This document shows positions 21,327 through 59,345 of a stretch of 64,000 nucleotides of DNA, in pieces; position 1 is the stretch's first letter; every line of letters begins with the position of its first letter. Source of the DNA: Ischnura elegans (taxonomy: Eukaryota > Arthropoda > Insecta > Odonata > Coenagrionidae); assembly GCF_921293095.1 (NCBI RefSeq), contig NC_060253.1, positions 75,305,992 to 75,369,991 on the forward strand, read 5' to 3'. Under the pieces are notes generated by a model. That model was not told the origin of the DNA. It saw only the letters and a list, made by a program, of their open reading frames with translations, and did no database searches. A program made the translations under genes and the position numbers.

Positions 21327-21867
21327 CCGACGAGTGAGCGATACATTTGGCACCATTTATTTCTCTCCCTCAAGGACAATGACTTTGACGACTCAAGTCT
21401 GCATATTTCTCTTGAACAGTAAATTGACCTGATTAAGTTATTCTAAAGTCAAATCACTTTAATTATTTATTTAAAAAACCTGATAAAATATTGAGGTGAA
21501 TTTTGATTCATGCCACTGAATTAGGCATTGATTTTGCTCCCCCTTCAACCTTCTCCATTCTAACTGTTATGCAATCAAGGGAGAGGATGAGCGACTTTTG
21601 TGGTCGTTGGCAGATGACAATGAAAAGTTGCGGAAAACAGCTATTTCGCGGTCGGAAATCTCCCAGGATTCGCAGAGAGACCTTCGGAGGCAGCTCCATA
21701 ATTGAAACTCCAGTTCTGTCGCTGTTAACGCCGGACAAGGTTAAACTGAAGGACCATTTCTATTGTCGGAAGAAGACGTATTTCGTGCATCGGTAGTCAG
21801 ATGGAGTGCAGTAATTTTAAAACGAAATATCACCGCTGTAATTATACGCTAGTTTTTAGGTGATTAT

Positions 21868-22124
21868 CAGTGGCGCCGACAACATGGGGCCTGAGAGGGC
21901 CCGAGCCCCCTCAAAAATTCGTTATGGGTGTGAGGAAAAAATGTGTCAGGCTTGTCAATTTTCCCCGGAGTGTCCAGATATCGAGATTCGAGTTATCAGG
22001 GTTCTTATGTTGATCATATGACTCTTATAAATGCTTAAAAAACTTAGAACTCACTACTTATAAAATTTCCCGTGACAAGATCCGTGGTTTGGGCCCCCCC
22101 AATATTTTTTGTATGTCGGCCCTG
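21868..22124 (+). mobile_element. hAT-like MITE family F, copy 2, with 8-bp TSD
   Basis: The ends are cagtggcgccgac and gtcggccctg, with exact duplication gtgattat (21860-21867 and 22125-22132). The sister copy is at 18349-18608 in reverse. Confidence 0.88.
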
Positions 22125-22132
22125 GTGATTAT

Positions 22133-22704
22133 GGCATCTAACCGAAGGCGGATTCATGATTTTTTCTGGGGGCGGAAGGGGAAAGTTATTACGAAACTGT
22201 TAATAAGTTACAAATATAATACCCAGGGCGGGATTTACCGGAAGGCAAAATAGGAACGTGTCTAGAGGCGTCGCAGTCCAAGGGGCATCTTCTGTTAGGC
22301 AACTGGCAATGATCTGTAACGGAGGCGCCTCGAAGTGCACGGCCGTCAGCAGGCCTATTATGTGGGTTCCGTCTGCCTTCAAGTGCCCTCTTTGCTAGGG
22401 CTTTAAATGTGCTAAGTTAGGATTATAGCAGAACTTAAACTGTGATGCCGAAAAGAAGACAATAAGGGAACTTTTGAAGTAGTTCTCGTTGTTCTTGAGG
22501 CAGGCCCCGTTAAGTCTTTATTCATGATTTTAATCTGCACTTTAATTTCTCTAGAAGATATTGAGGGGGAATATGCAGCTGGCGGTATTTGTATTTTAGA
22601 GGTTTTGTTCAATTGAAAATGTAATTCTCACCACTGCTCTTCATGCGTTTTGAAATTAGTTAATTTATACTATATTTCGTGCTACTGCAGTTCATTCAGT
22701 TACA
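22133..22704. other. gene-free interval
   Basis: No recognised gene or repeat boundary. Short open frames on the minus strand have no signature. Confidence 0.35.
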
Positions 22705-22712
22705 GCAGTACG

Positions 22713-23187
22713 CAGTGACGGCGCTAGCAGGTGCGGGGCTAGGGGCGAACCTTCAGCGCGGGGCCCTTCACTTAAAATATTAAACTCTATACCCCATCTA
22801 CAAACTCGAGCATTTTGAATCCCTACCACTCTCTGGCTAAGTATGTGTTCCCCTCCCAAATTCAGACTTCGTAATTACGCCGTTATGATACCATCACGCA
22901 GTTGAGTTCAAAATAGTATAATACAAATTAAATTTATAATTATATTTATTCATAAAATTATAACGTAAAATAAACATAAAAAGCGCGCTTTTTACTTTAA
23001 ATTACGGCATTATTATTCCTTTTACATAATATTATTTTTTGTCTAGCACGGACTTAACAATACAGTAATAGTTGAAATTGCGTTTTCAAACTATCGTATA
23101 TTTTAATTTTTTTCACGAACGCGGGGCCCCCCAAAGCGCGGGGCCCGGGGCAGTCGCCCCGGTCGCCCCGCCCTAAGGCCGGCTCTG
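22713..23187. mobile_element. hAT-like MITE family G (475 bp) with 8-bp TSD
   Basis: The ends are cagtgacggcgc and gccggctctg, with exact duplication gcagtacg (22705-22712 and 23188-23195). GC-rich ends with repeated gcggggccc motifs surround an AT-rich centre. Only one copy is in the window. Confidence 0.85.
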
Positions 23188-23195
23188 GCAGTACG

Positions 23196-23750
23196 TATTG
23201 TTTTTATTTTTGAAGTTAGTCCTCTTTTTTGTTGTACGAATTAAGGCTAGACATTATTTTTGGAAAGGGTATTCATAAAGTGTTTTAATTGCATAAAAGT
23301 TAAACTGTTTCATATAGTTTTACTCCAAGCTGTTTAAAAAAATCGAATTATCTATGTTTTCCCTGCGTAAAAATTCAAGCATAAACTTATGCTGTCAGCC
23401 ATACATCTGTTTAATCTTTTTTTCCGAACCTTACCTCATGAGAGTGGCTATGCCTTATCATAAAAATCGGGGAGAGGGGGGCTCAAGTGAGGAGGGGCGC
23501 TCAATGGAGTGGTGCATATAGCGTAACTCTGTGTAAATCCGGACCTGATAATAACGATATTTTTCGAGCCCCTTTCCCACTTGAACGATGCTTTTGTTTC
23601 GAGCGTTGACTATCAAATGACGTGTGATCGGCAAGTCTGTCTTCATGACTTGGGCTCAAGGCTTAAATGGTACGGTACGGTAAGGCTACGGTATTGACTT
23701 CAGTTGACCCTTGCGAAATATCTTCATACTATTTTCCCCCGCTTCTTCTT
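23196..23750. other. gene-free interval
   Basis: AT-rich, no recognised content. Confidence 0.35.
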
Positions 23751-24286
23751 AAGGCCGCTTTACACGGTGCACGGAATTGCGCAGTTTAAAAATGAATTAA
23801 TTTGTTTTTTGGCATGGAATTGCGAGAATGCACGAGCGAAATTAGAAAAGGTAGTGGCGTAGGCAAGAATTTTGTTCGGGGGGGGTCCAAAACCAGTAGG
23901 AAATTTTTTGAAAGACAGGGTACGAAGTAGAGGGCTTTAAACTAATTTTTAACACTTTTCATAATCGAAAAAACTTCATTTTTCAACGAAATCTTTAGTA
24001 CATTCATGATTTTTCAATATTTGGTTTTCCTTTGTGATTCAAAGTAAGTATGGTTTTATATTTCGGGGAAGGGGGGCCGAACCCCCTCGATACGCCACAG
24101 AGCAGGGGCTATTTTGCCATCTCACGTCCACACATTCTTGCATGTCTTATAGCAATTCATTGCCTCACACGACGCAAACTTGACTGCGCCTTCGTACACA
24201 CTCCAGATTGTGCAAGTATACTTGCCCCGTGTAAAACGGCCTTAACAGTCGCTGAAAGGTATACGTGCGCCGTGTAAAACGGCCTT
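23751..24286. mobile_element. family A MITE, copy 4, interrupted and end-duplicated
   Basis: It starts after ttaaggccgctttacacgg and is broken at about 23850 by a family E MITE. It then resumes as gcaggggctattttgcc and ends cgtgtaaaacggccttaa. A 30-base segment of the right end (24227-24256) is repeated at 24270-24299 with period 43. TTAA borders the left end and both right ends. Confidence 0.8.
23851..24099 (-). mobile_element. hAT-like MITE family E, copy 2, nested in family A
   Basis: It runs gtagtggcgtagg to cgatacgccac and is a reverse copy of the element at 8079-8327. By comparison with intact family A text, it inserted next to attagaacag. The putative duplicates (agaaaag and agagcag) have both drifted. 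Confidence 0.75.
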
Positions 24287-24382
24287 AACAGTCGCTGAAT
24301 GGTACGAATGGTATGGAGGTAAAAGGCAATGATAGAAGACACTCATATTATTTACTAATCCCCTTTCACGCGGTACACTTAC

Positions 24383-24679
24383 CAGGGGCGCAGCTAGGAA
24401 TTAGGCTGGGGGGGTTTAGGCACAACTAATACTGGGGTGTCTGGGGGTGTGGAGTACCCGCCAGGGTTAGCGGGAGGTGCGGGGGCACTCCTTTAGAAAA
24501 GATAAAGGGTTCAAAATGGTGAGTTTTACGGCTTTCGGAGGGATATTTTTATTAATATATTCACTATTCTGTAAGTAATATTAATCCAATTAAGTAAAAT
24601 GGATTAAACTTTTAAAAATTTCTGAGCTCTAGGGGGGGGGGGTTTATCCCCCAAAACCCCCCCCCTCGCTGCGTCACTG
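24383..24679 (+). mobile_element. hAT-like MITE family B, copy 6, with 8-bp TSD
   Basis: The ends are caggggcgcagc and gctgcgtcactg. The octamers acacttac (24375-24382) and acacttat (24680-24687) match at seven of eight bases. Confidence 0.88.
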
Positions 24680-24916
24680 ACACTTATACACGCAAGAAGT
24701 CGATTGAGCGCACATTGAACTGTGGAACTGATGCCAGGACTGGCCTGAACAAAAGTGCCGAATTAGAACAATAGTTCAGGCCACGCTGTCATGAAGTTGC
24801 GCAATTGAGGCTGTTGATAAAATGTATTTTCGAAGGTAGCTGCGTTCACGCATTTGATCGAGTGTGGCCGGCGAGAGCCTGGCTGGGTCTGGGGGCAAAG
24901 AACCTGCAGATATATA

Positions 24917-25247
24917 TATGGGTGTACCCAGCGAGGGGCAGGAGGGGGCAGCTGCAATGCCTACCTAACTCTGAGGAAGGTGGATGTATACCACCGAAAA
25001 TTTAGTTCAATGAGAGATTTTTGAAAACTTTTTGTGTCCTGGGTTTCTGCCCAACCTGGGATATTTTTATATTTTTTAGGAAAATAATATTTTTTAAAGC
25101 AAATAATTTTAAATACTAATAAAGAGCTGTTACAATTTCCTTAAAATGTTGATTTCATTCAGCTTTGCCATGCTTATATCTTGCCTACAACTTGAACAAC
25201 CACGGCTTGCTCCCCCCACCCTAGTTTTGATCCTGGGTACGCCCTTG
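24917..25247 (-). mobile_element. hAT-like MITE family C, reverse copy with TA microsatellite at its edge
   Basis: It starts tatgggtgtacccagc and ends cctgggtacgcccttg. The flanks tgcagata (24905-24912) and tgcaggta (25248-25255) match at seven of eight bases if four extra bases (tata, 24913-24916) are allowed at the left edge. The segment at about 24956-25004 is foreign to the family. Confidence 0.65.
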
Positions 25248-25255
25248 TGCAGGTA

Positions 25256-27904
25256 TGTGAACATTAGGCTCTCCATCAATACACCTGTCGCCGCCCAACT
25301 ATCACAGGAGCACGGATCCCTGGGATTTTGCCCTAACCCTTCCCTCTATCGCCAGGCCTGCATTAAACGCATACAACTAGATTCCACAGGTCCGTGCACA
25401 GAAATTTCGGCTGCCTGGTCAAAAATGGCTCACCTCTTTAGCCTCAATCAAAGCAAATGAATCGGAGGATTATATTATTTTATTTACTAAAACCACCACG
25501 ATAACACTCACCTTGATTTTTTCAACTCTCATACAGAAGTATTTTTGTGAACATTTATATTTTATTTTCTTGCGAAGAGGCTTTATGCTCAATGCTTGGT
25601 CGAATTTGAGCACAAGCCCCATAAACGCACCTGGGGGCCCGCACCAAAAGTGATCCCTTTTCACCATCGGGGAACCTCTTGGGCGGGCTGTAGAATCCGA
25701 TGACCCCATACCTGTAGGGTCTCTACCACAGGTTGCCCGTAAAGGCTATGAAAATTCTAAATCCGACTCTGAATCCATACAGTAGACCCTGAAGATTTCG
25801 AGGAAATGAACCCATTGACAGCAGGGGGGCCTGCTCCAAAGCGTTAAAATCAGGATGCAGGTACACATTTCAATGCAACACGAATTTACGTGGAATGTCG
25901 CTTGACTAGGTGCTTAATTAGCAAACGATCCCCATTGTAGCTATGAAGTAGTAGCCCTTTCCTAGGATTAAATCGCTGGTGACCTCAGCCATCTACCACG
26001 CTAGAGCAGTGCCCTGATTTCGGCGTACCTTCGATAGTAGCTGACCGCAGCATCACAGCCATATCGCAATGACACGCACCCATACCCCCATACTGACCCA
26101 CCCCACTCAGCATCATCAAGGTAGCGACTTGCGCAGTTGCGAGCCCTCCTCGGTTAGTAGTCAAGGTAACGTGTATGCTCCTGCCATCTATGCGATATAT
26201 ATGGAACTTCAAGAGATGATGAAGATGGGTGGCAACGTGCAGGCTGGTGATACCGGAATAAACAATCAAACAGTGCTGCCAAACTCATGAATATGCCCTG
26301 CCTCCCTGAGCTGATCATAACAGCATGATTGAATGCGATATTTCACAATTCACTGAGCTGTTTCCCTGTCTGACCCTGATTACGTCAGTCTGCGGTCTCA
26401 CGTGCACTTAAAGTGGAAAATCTCGATACGGAAACTATGCCACGGGAAGCAGATAAAAAAATGATGCGGCTTGCAGGTGGAAAGTCGCAGTGGGTAATGA
26501 ACTTGCGGATTAGCTGGAAGTACTTTCCTCACATTTGAAGCAACAGTGAGCGGTATTTCTTCAGGGAAATTAGAGTAACGTTTTATTTCTTTGTTATTTG
26601 TCATGACATTATTTTCCAGTATTTATTGTCCCGTGGTTGTCTTATTGGGGGGAAATGTGTCGTGAAGAAAAAGGCATTGAATATACCCGCACCATGGTCT
26701 CACATTTATTGAAAATTTCGGGTTGACGATGTTCTTTAACATGCAAATTTTTTTTATAACCAGAGAGCTGTGGAAGGCTAGACGAAAAAGAGGCATTATC
26801 TGACTGTTACTTGTCTGGTTATCTAGGATGATGTAATTATAATTTCTGAAAGTTTCTCTTGTTTTTTTTCGGATGGTTAAAAATAAGGCTGAGATATTGC
26901 CAAAATCATGTGGATTGCCAAGTATTCAGCTCATTCTTTATACATACCAAGGGCAAGGACAGAAGGCTCTGCCGGTGTCAAGGCGTTATTAGTGTTTCTC
27001 ATGCAGTGGCGATTCATTTGCAGCTGAAATTCTAATCGTGATTTAATTTTCTGAAGATAAGTAAGTACTGTGAATAACTTGTGTAACGGAGTTCGATTCG
27101 TAAGTCGTATCATAGAGGACGATTGAGGGACGTGGTCCAGACGGAATGGTAGTCTCCGTTACTAGCTTGTTTTTATATTTATTATCAATTACTCTACCCT
27201 AACTACTGTAAAATTCATAAGTATAGGAAACTCAATTTAACCTTTTTTTGCATTCTTTTCGAGTTATAATCCATGGAATAGACCGTTGCCCATTCACTTG
27301 TTCCTTAGCAAACTTTAATTCCTAATTTAAGAAAGTTCACCTCCGTAAGTTTTGGGTTACAAAAATAGTCGGCTATTTGGACGTAGGCGTTTACGAAACT
27401 TGTCCACGAAATTTCTATTTTATACATATCACCACAGATACCTCAATGAGCGTTTGAGTTTTAGTTTACCCCCAAGAAATTAAGAATTAAGAGTTGCGCT
27501 CGAGTAAGTACATGGTTTGAAAGAGTATTGACTCGTGAATCTACAAGTGGTTACTTCAATTTCTGTGTTTGCAGCGCCTCTAATTGTGCTTTACGTTGTT
27601 CATGAAGTGTTCATGCAATTCCAGAGTACTAGACCTGATGCAGATTTATTGAGAGATCGGTTGCTCAATTTTCGTTTCGAATCGTGATTATCTTAGTCCA
27701 GTTTGCCCTCTTTCGAAAGTTTTAATCGTTTTAATGCTGTAGTGCCTTGAGTTTTGATTTTAATGCCCATAGTTAACGATACAGTGTCGAGTTGTAAATT
27801 TAAAGGGTCCAAACCGTTGATACCATATTATCTCGAATTAAAAAAACGTCATCAATCGTCCTTGGAGTGAAAGTCATTTTCATTTGGGTGATACGATTGC
27901 TTAG
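25256..27904. other. intergenic DNA upstream of the aminotransferase gene
   Basis: About 2.6 kb without a recognised gene or transposon. Overlapping two-strand open frames at 25985-26290 have no family signature. The promoter and any 5' UTR exon of the aminotransferase gene should lie in its last part. A weak acceptor-like tttctgtgtttgcag ends near 27573, but no TATA box or initiator is convincing. Confidence 0.4.
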
Positions 27905-53335
<25,431 letters not shown>

Positions 53336-55684
53336 TTCCAAATGACCAACACAGGGTAAGCTTCATATCCTAATTCTGATGGAGTACTTGGCATAATCAT
53401 GAATTATTTAGAATATTTTAACTGTATGTACTCAGTCTTCAGGCACGAAAATCTTAAAATGTTAATTATGCATTTTTGTACAAATGTTGTGTTAGGAACC
53501 TGTCATGTGATATTCAACTAAATATGTCGATATTTACTAGTGTGTTTGAAAACAGACTATGCCGATGACCATTTCATACAATTGCTCATGTAGAAATTAT
53601 GTATTTGATGGATAATAAGCCAGAACTGAATTTATTCCTGTTATTATCAGTAGTAGATAAAATTTTCCTCTTTATTGCTTCCAAGGAAAAAAAACATTGT
53701 GTGTCTTCCAGTGGTGGTATCATTGCTATTAATATCTCCAGAGTAATGGTGAGTTATATGATTACACTTGCCATGAATTAGAGGGAGACTATTTATGAAA
53801 TGATAAGTTGCTTTTGTGAAAAATTTTAATGATGGTAGCTCTTATCACTTTTAATATTTTTACTTTATAATTACTGGTGAATCCAATGTATCACATGTAT
53901 AGTTTTTAACATGTATTTTAAATTTTTGCTTTTAAAGCAAATTTTAAATTTTATTCAAATTGTTAAATTGTTGGTGAAAAAATTGAATTACTATCTGCAT
54001 CTAGTACTAGTTTTTTCCAAGACATGAGTGAAGGGTTTGGCAATAACGTTAGTTAAAAATTAACTATAGAATAGAATTTATGCAATTAAGTTGTGTGTCA
54101 AAGTTAGGGGAAAGTGATGTTCCATTTCTAAGTCATCCATGAAATCATACCAAGTGACTTTTTTTGTAAAGCTTTTGCATGGTAAAGAGTTCCTTGAAAA
54201 AATCTGTTTGATTTTATCTTTCTAACTGTGTCCAATTTTTTTTACTGTAAAATTTTTACTATGAGTAATCATAATAAATAACATATACGAAGGGATAATA
54301 GGTTATTCTATGAAATTCATGACAGAAGGGAGATAAAATTTTGAAACTTTTGAATATCAGGTTCAAGTCTCTCCTTGTATCAATATCTAGGGTATAAATT
54401 TATTTCTTTCCTAAATTTCCTTTAAGTAAGTTAAATTTTAGGATTAAGTAATGGGCTTGTCAAATTTTAATGCTGGTCCTACTAGAAGTGGTTCTATACT
54501 TAAGTAAAGGTTCCCTAACTCCTGATAATATTTTGTTGTAAGGTTGAATTTATTTAATTCTCCTATGCACCATTAGACCTCATCTTTTCAACTTGGAAAT
54601 AGCTTATTTTACAATATGAAAGTAGTTATTTTTGGTCATAGAATTTTCAGGAAGATATTATTTTTGATACATGCCAACTTCTTCAATGGTAGGCATCCTT
54701 TTGTCGAGAAATTGCCATTTTTTAATAATTTTAAACGATGATCCCTTTGTCCAGTCCTCATGGTGCGAAACTGAATGCCTGTATCAAAATTTCATCTCTC
54801 ATGTCATCATCATGCAAATTGAAAATTATAATATTTGAATATTATAATATATAAATAATTGAAAATTTATTTTAATGTTATTTATTTAAAACACTCATGT
54901 ATTATTTACTGCATAATTTTTTTAAATTGGCATACATTTTGTTATTTGATGGTGGCTCAATTCTGGTCCTATGACCTTTTGAGACCACCTAAAGCTTCTT
55001 CTCTTTGTTATTTTTGCATTAAGATGTAAAAACAAAATGTAGGAGTAAATAAATTATTATTACATCAATCACTAAATAACCTTAAGCAAGGAACATAGCC
55101 AAAATTTACTTGGGAGCTCTTTAGTGGAATTTGGGTTGCATATACTGGTAATTTTTTCTAACCACTTGCATTGGTGGACCATGTTAAATTAAGTGATTCA
55201 CTTCAATTGCGTGGTGTTGAAATTTTTAGGCATTTGTTTCCGAAAACTGTCTGATGTTTCAAAAAAGTTTTAACTTTACACCTATGATGGCAGTAATTGA
55301 AGTTATACAATTTTGAGCTAATTTAAGGTCTGAGACACTGATCTCAGTCCACAATTCTTAATAATTGAGAGAAAGTCAGTGGATAAAAGGGGTTGAAGGA
55401 CCCTAAGCCTACCCCCTTGGCTACGTGCCTGCCTGTTGCAAGGGCTGCTTGGTCCAATTTAAATTGTTCCATACTAAATGAAGTGAATGTGGGTGAAGAA
55501 ATTACCTGAAGAATCCTCATTCCGTTCAGCTGTGCCAATGGACTGCCAATTCATTTGTACATTCATACTATTTTCTCAAAATTTTAGATAATAATTGTTT
55601 CTGAGTATTTTGCATTCATGGTAAATACTTCATGGTAAATACTGATATTTACCATAAATGCACATTTATGCAGCAGTTTAGGAA
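53336..55684 (+). other. GPT: probable 3' UTR / downstream region, part 1
   Basis: AT-rich, with few recognisable repeats. AATAAA signals occur at 54273-54278 and 55048-55053. A strong donor (gtaagc, 53356) follows the stop closely. I see no other gene. Confidence 0.4.
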
Positions 55685-55974
55685 CAGGGCCGGTTTAAGT
55701 GGGGAGCAAAGTACGTCATGGTTGCATAGGGTGCCAAGAAAAAGGGGGCACCTAAGGGCTGCTTTTTAAGCACTAAAAACATCACATTAAATATATAAGG
55801 GCAAACACATTATAAGTTCAAGCGGACATTTAAGTCTCGTCCCTTATTCCTAAAGTATTTGTATTTATTTTAAAATTATCCGGAGAGAATCCGTACTACC
55901 TCTTAAAGTTATTTTAGAGGGAGTACCGGAATGTTACTCGCTTACACTAGAAAAATATCTAGAACCGGCCTATG
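55685..55974. mobile_element. possible hAT-like MITE
   Basis: The ends are cagggccggttta and agaaccggcctatg, which form an inverted repeat. No matching flanking octamers were found, so the boundaries are uncertain. Confidence 0.45.
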
Positions 55975-58648
55975 AAGGAATGACTTATATCTCTTTGGCA
56001 TTTTGAAATGTTTTATTTCTATTGTTGGTTGCATTCAATTTTATTTAAATTTTCACTCAAATGAATGTCAGCAATTTTATATACCTGGTATCATTGTGTA
56101 ACCTGCTAGACATTGGTTGATGCATTCTCTTTAATTTGTTTTATTCTCTTCAATTTTCAACTAAACCTGAAGATTTGCATGCTTTTATGGTGTGATCTTT
56201 TTGGTATGTACGACCCTGGTCTTCAATTAAAAAATTCAGGTAGAGACATTCCCAAGTGTGTGGCTACTTCATTAATTTGATATTTTCTATTCTTATTCGG
56301 TGATACATGTGGCCAGAATTGTTTCTGTCATTTCAAGGTATACATGCTAGATGGATTTATATTATATATTGATTTTTATGCATTGAAACATGATAGGTAA
56401 ATTTTTTTGTGATGTAGGATATAAAAGAAGTATGATGTTAGTCATGCTTAATCGTTTCTTCTCAGGTGCTTTGTATGGCATGTACAATTTGTTTGGACTT
56501 TTTTCTTACAGTAATACTCAAATTTTGCATAGTTTCATAAATAGTTTAAATGTTATGAACTTTTAACTTATGAAAATCTGCTATATGTATCGGTCAAATT
56601 TCTCTACGAGTAGTGTAATGAAGAAAACTGTCCATATTTTTATACAAGTGAAGCCAATCACAGATCTCATATACTACCTCTTTTTTAAAAAATTTTTGAG
56701 CAGCTTTTTTTTAATAAATTGAAAATCCATTGAATCATGAGTACTTATTAAAATTTATCTTAAGAAATTGCCTTCAGGCAAAAATTTCATTTGCGATTAC
56801 ATTGCATGTCTTAGGCTTATTCAGTTTGTAACAAAAATCATTTAGGTATTGAAATAACATTTGTGATTTTTCTTTGTAGCCACACACACATCATGGATTT
56901 CTTTACAAATTTTTATGCATGTTATGTCAGTTAAATATATCATACTTTTAATATCTTCAATTTTTTGATGAACAGATCTTATTGAATTTTACTAATTCTT
57001 AAAATTATCTTCCACACTCATAGATAAGTATATGGATACATCCAGGTGTAGCTATTTTAAACACGATTGTGTTAATATCGCACTCAAGCTTGTTACCCTA
57101 GTTTCATAGTAAATATATGTCGTCTTAGTGTGTGGCATAAATTTACTAGGAACTGCGCAAATAATGGTCACTGTAGGTTAAAAAATAATAATAATGCAAA
57201 GTTCTTAAGATATATTGAAATCAGTTAATTTTTAATATTCAACATAATTGTTATTGCCAAATACCTTCAATTACCATGGTACCAATGGAAATGGTGAACT
57301 ACATCCAAACAAACTACAGAAGTATAAGTTTCAAACTACAAAGCTGTTATCTGTTGTGTATATAGTCCTTGTGAAAGTCTTACTCTGCAGTATGTACTAG
57401 TAAGCACATTATTGAGTCAATATATGTTGTTGTTAGGAGATACATACCATGTCTGTGCACTAAATAATTACACCCATGAAATATATACATATTGAAACGT
57501 CCTGTAAGCTGGAGGAATTCCGATTTGACCATCACAAGAAATGACCATCACAATTTTTAAAAATGCATTGAATTTATGTTTTGATCATTTTTAAGTGCCA
57601 ATACTTTTATAAGAACTTGTATGCACTGAGAATGGTGAAGTATTTTTATAGATTTGTAAAGAAGAGAGAATTTTGATATAATCTAAATATTTTTATTGTT
57701 TTTAAATGGCTAATGGTAGTTTGGCCATTGTATGTAGAATCTATGTGTTGGCTAACTCTTTGTTATGCGTGAATTGTTAATGAAGTCGTTTTTAATCTTG
57801 AGGTTGCGATTAATTATGCACCAGTTTAGCCTCTATCACTTTACTATGCATTTGTTCTAACATTTTATTTTATACTCTTGATGATTGGCCTATACTTTTG
57901 CATACTAATCATAATTGCATCTGAATGGGAAGTTAGTTTTGGTATTTATTCTTGAGCTGAAGTTTAGGGTTCTAGGCATACACATATGTATTTGGTGAGT
58001 AGTAAGATTGTAAAAGCTAACAAGTATGCCGTATCAAAGTGAGCGTAGCTGTCATATTATGAAATGTGATATAAACGATTTTTAGGAGTGTAAATAATCA
58101 TCTAAGGCTGAAAAAAATCTATCAACGAAAGAACTATATCTTTCGTAGAAATGTTAACCTAATTGTTACATGGAGCTGGAATTGTTAGTTGTGCTATGAG
58201 TATCATTGTTAGATGTGGTTGGACAATAATGTAAGCAGAGGCTACCAAACTGAATGATCTGATACTGTTTGTATGCTGGTAATTTGGATATGCATTGTTC
58301 CATTCTGCTCGTTTAACGTTGTCTTGAGAGTTGGAAGGAGTGAACATTGTTATATTGTGCGTGCACAAAATTTTTGATTGACTTATTTTTGTCAATGTTA
58401 TGTAAATAATTTTTAATATGCAAATTACTGAAGTTCATTTGAATGATGGATGATGAAGGATTTCTATCTGTTGTGATCACATTCAGGTTGCTCATTTGTG
58501 CAGTCATTCATGTGAGGTGATATCTGTAGACAATTTAGAATTAGTAGCCTATGAAAATAAAATGGTATGGCTGTTGTCACTCTTCCTTTTTAATTATTTT
58601 TTGTGTTCCCATCATCTTTTGTGTTTTGGTACGGCTTGGTTCGTTATA
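55975..58648 (+). other. AT-rich region, possible distal 3' UTR
   Basis: No gene recognised. A good acceptor-like tract (gatttttctttgtag) ends at 56879. Confidence 0.35.
58556..58561 (+). terminator. candidate poly(A) signal AATAAA
   Basis: AATAAA is followed within 20-70 bases by GT- and T-rich text (ggctgttgtc, ttttgtgttcc, cttttgtgttttgg), the layout of an animal cleavage site. If the AT-rich DNA from 53336 is transcribed as 3' UTR, this would be its distal end. Closer AATAAA signals may be used instead. Confidence 0.3.
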
Positions 58649-59343
58649 CAGTACACTCCTGATTATCTGTGCTAATGACGGGGAGAGACGGCACGAATAA
58701 TCGAAAAACACGAATAACCCAAACTTTCACTAAAATGTTTTGCGATGTCCATAATTGACCTAAAACAAACAATATAATATTATTTATGCAGTTTTTCTAT
58801 TATTTTAGAGTGCCTCCCAGGCTCAATGCAAGCTTTCTTTGCCAGTTCATAATCTTTTTAGTGGCGATAACAGGGTTGTACTCTTATCATTAATGCCCCA
58901 TGCAAGGCCTGGTTCCGAAAACCACTCATCTGTGATCAACGATACAGTAAAGTCGTTTGCACGAATGCTGCAAAACCACATCGTGACATCAGAAATGACA
59001 CTTTCAGGCACCACACCACGTAGTCACGTCTTGCACAAGTTGCCCGGGTTGCAGCTGCTGCGGGAAGTGTATCCGTGGTCACGGAGCGTGGTCGTGCACT
59101 GCGAGGCTTGGTAAACAGGAACACGATGCTACCGTAAATGCAGTTAGCGCGCAATTGCTTCCGTTTATATTGCAGAAATAATAAGCCTGGTGTGTCCTAG
59201 CATTAATGCAGTAATTCCGATGATTTTGAATCCGATTTTATTTTTTTATAAATATTGTGGAAAAAATTGAGCGAGAGTGAAAAATGATGCACAGATAATC
59301 CACAACCCGGATAAACAGCAGCTGGATAATCGGGAGTCTGCTG
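58649..59343 (+). mobile_element. pogo/Tigger-like non-autonomous element P1, copy 2
   Basis: The ends are cagtacactcctgattatc and gataatcgggagtctgctg, with TA borders at 58647-58648 and 59344-59345. Reverse complement of the element in intron 3. The shared GC-rich segment (near 58890-59100) is compatible with a decayed open frame, but no domain is recognised. Confidence 0.82.
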
Positions 59344-59345
59344 TA

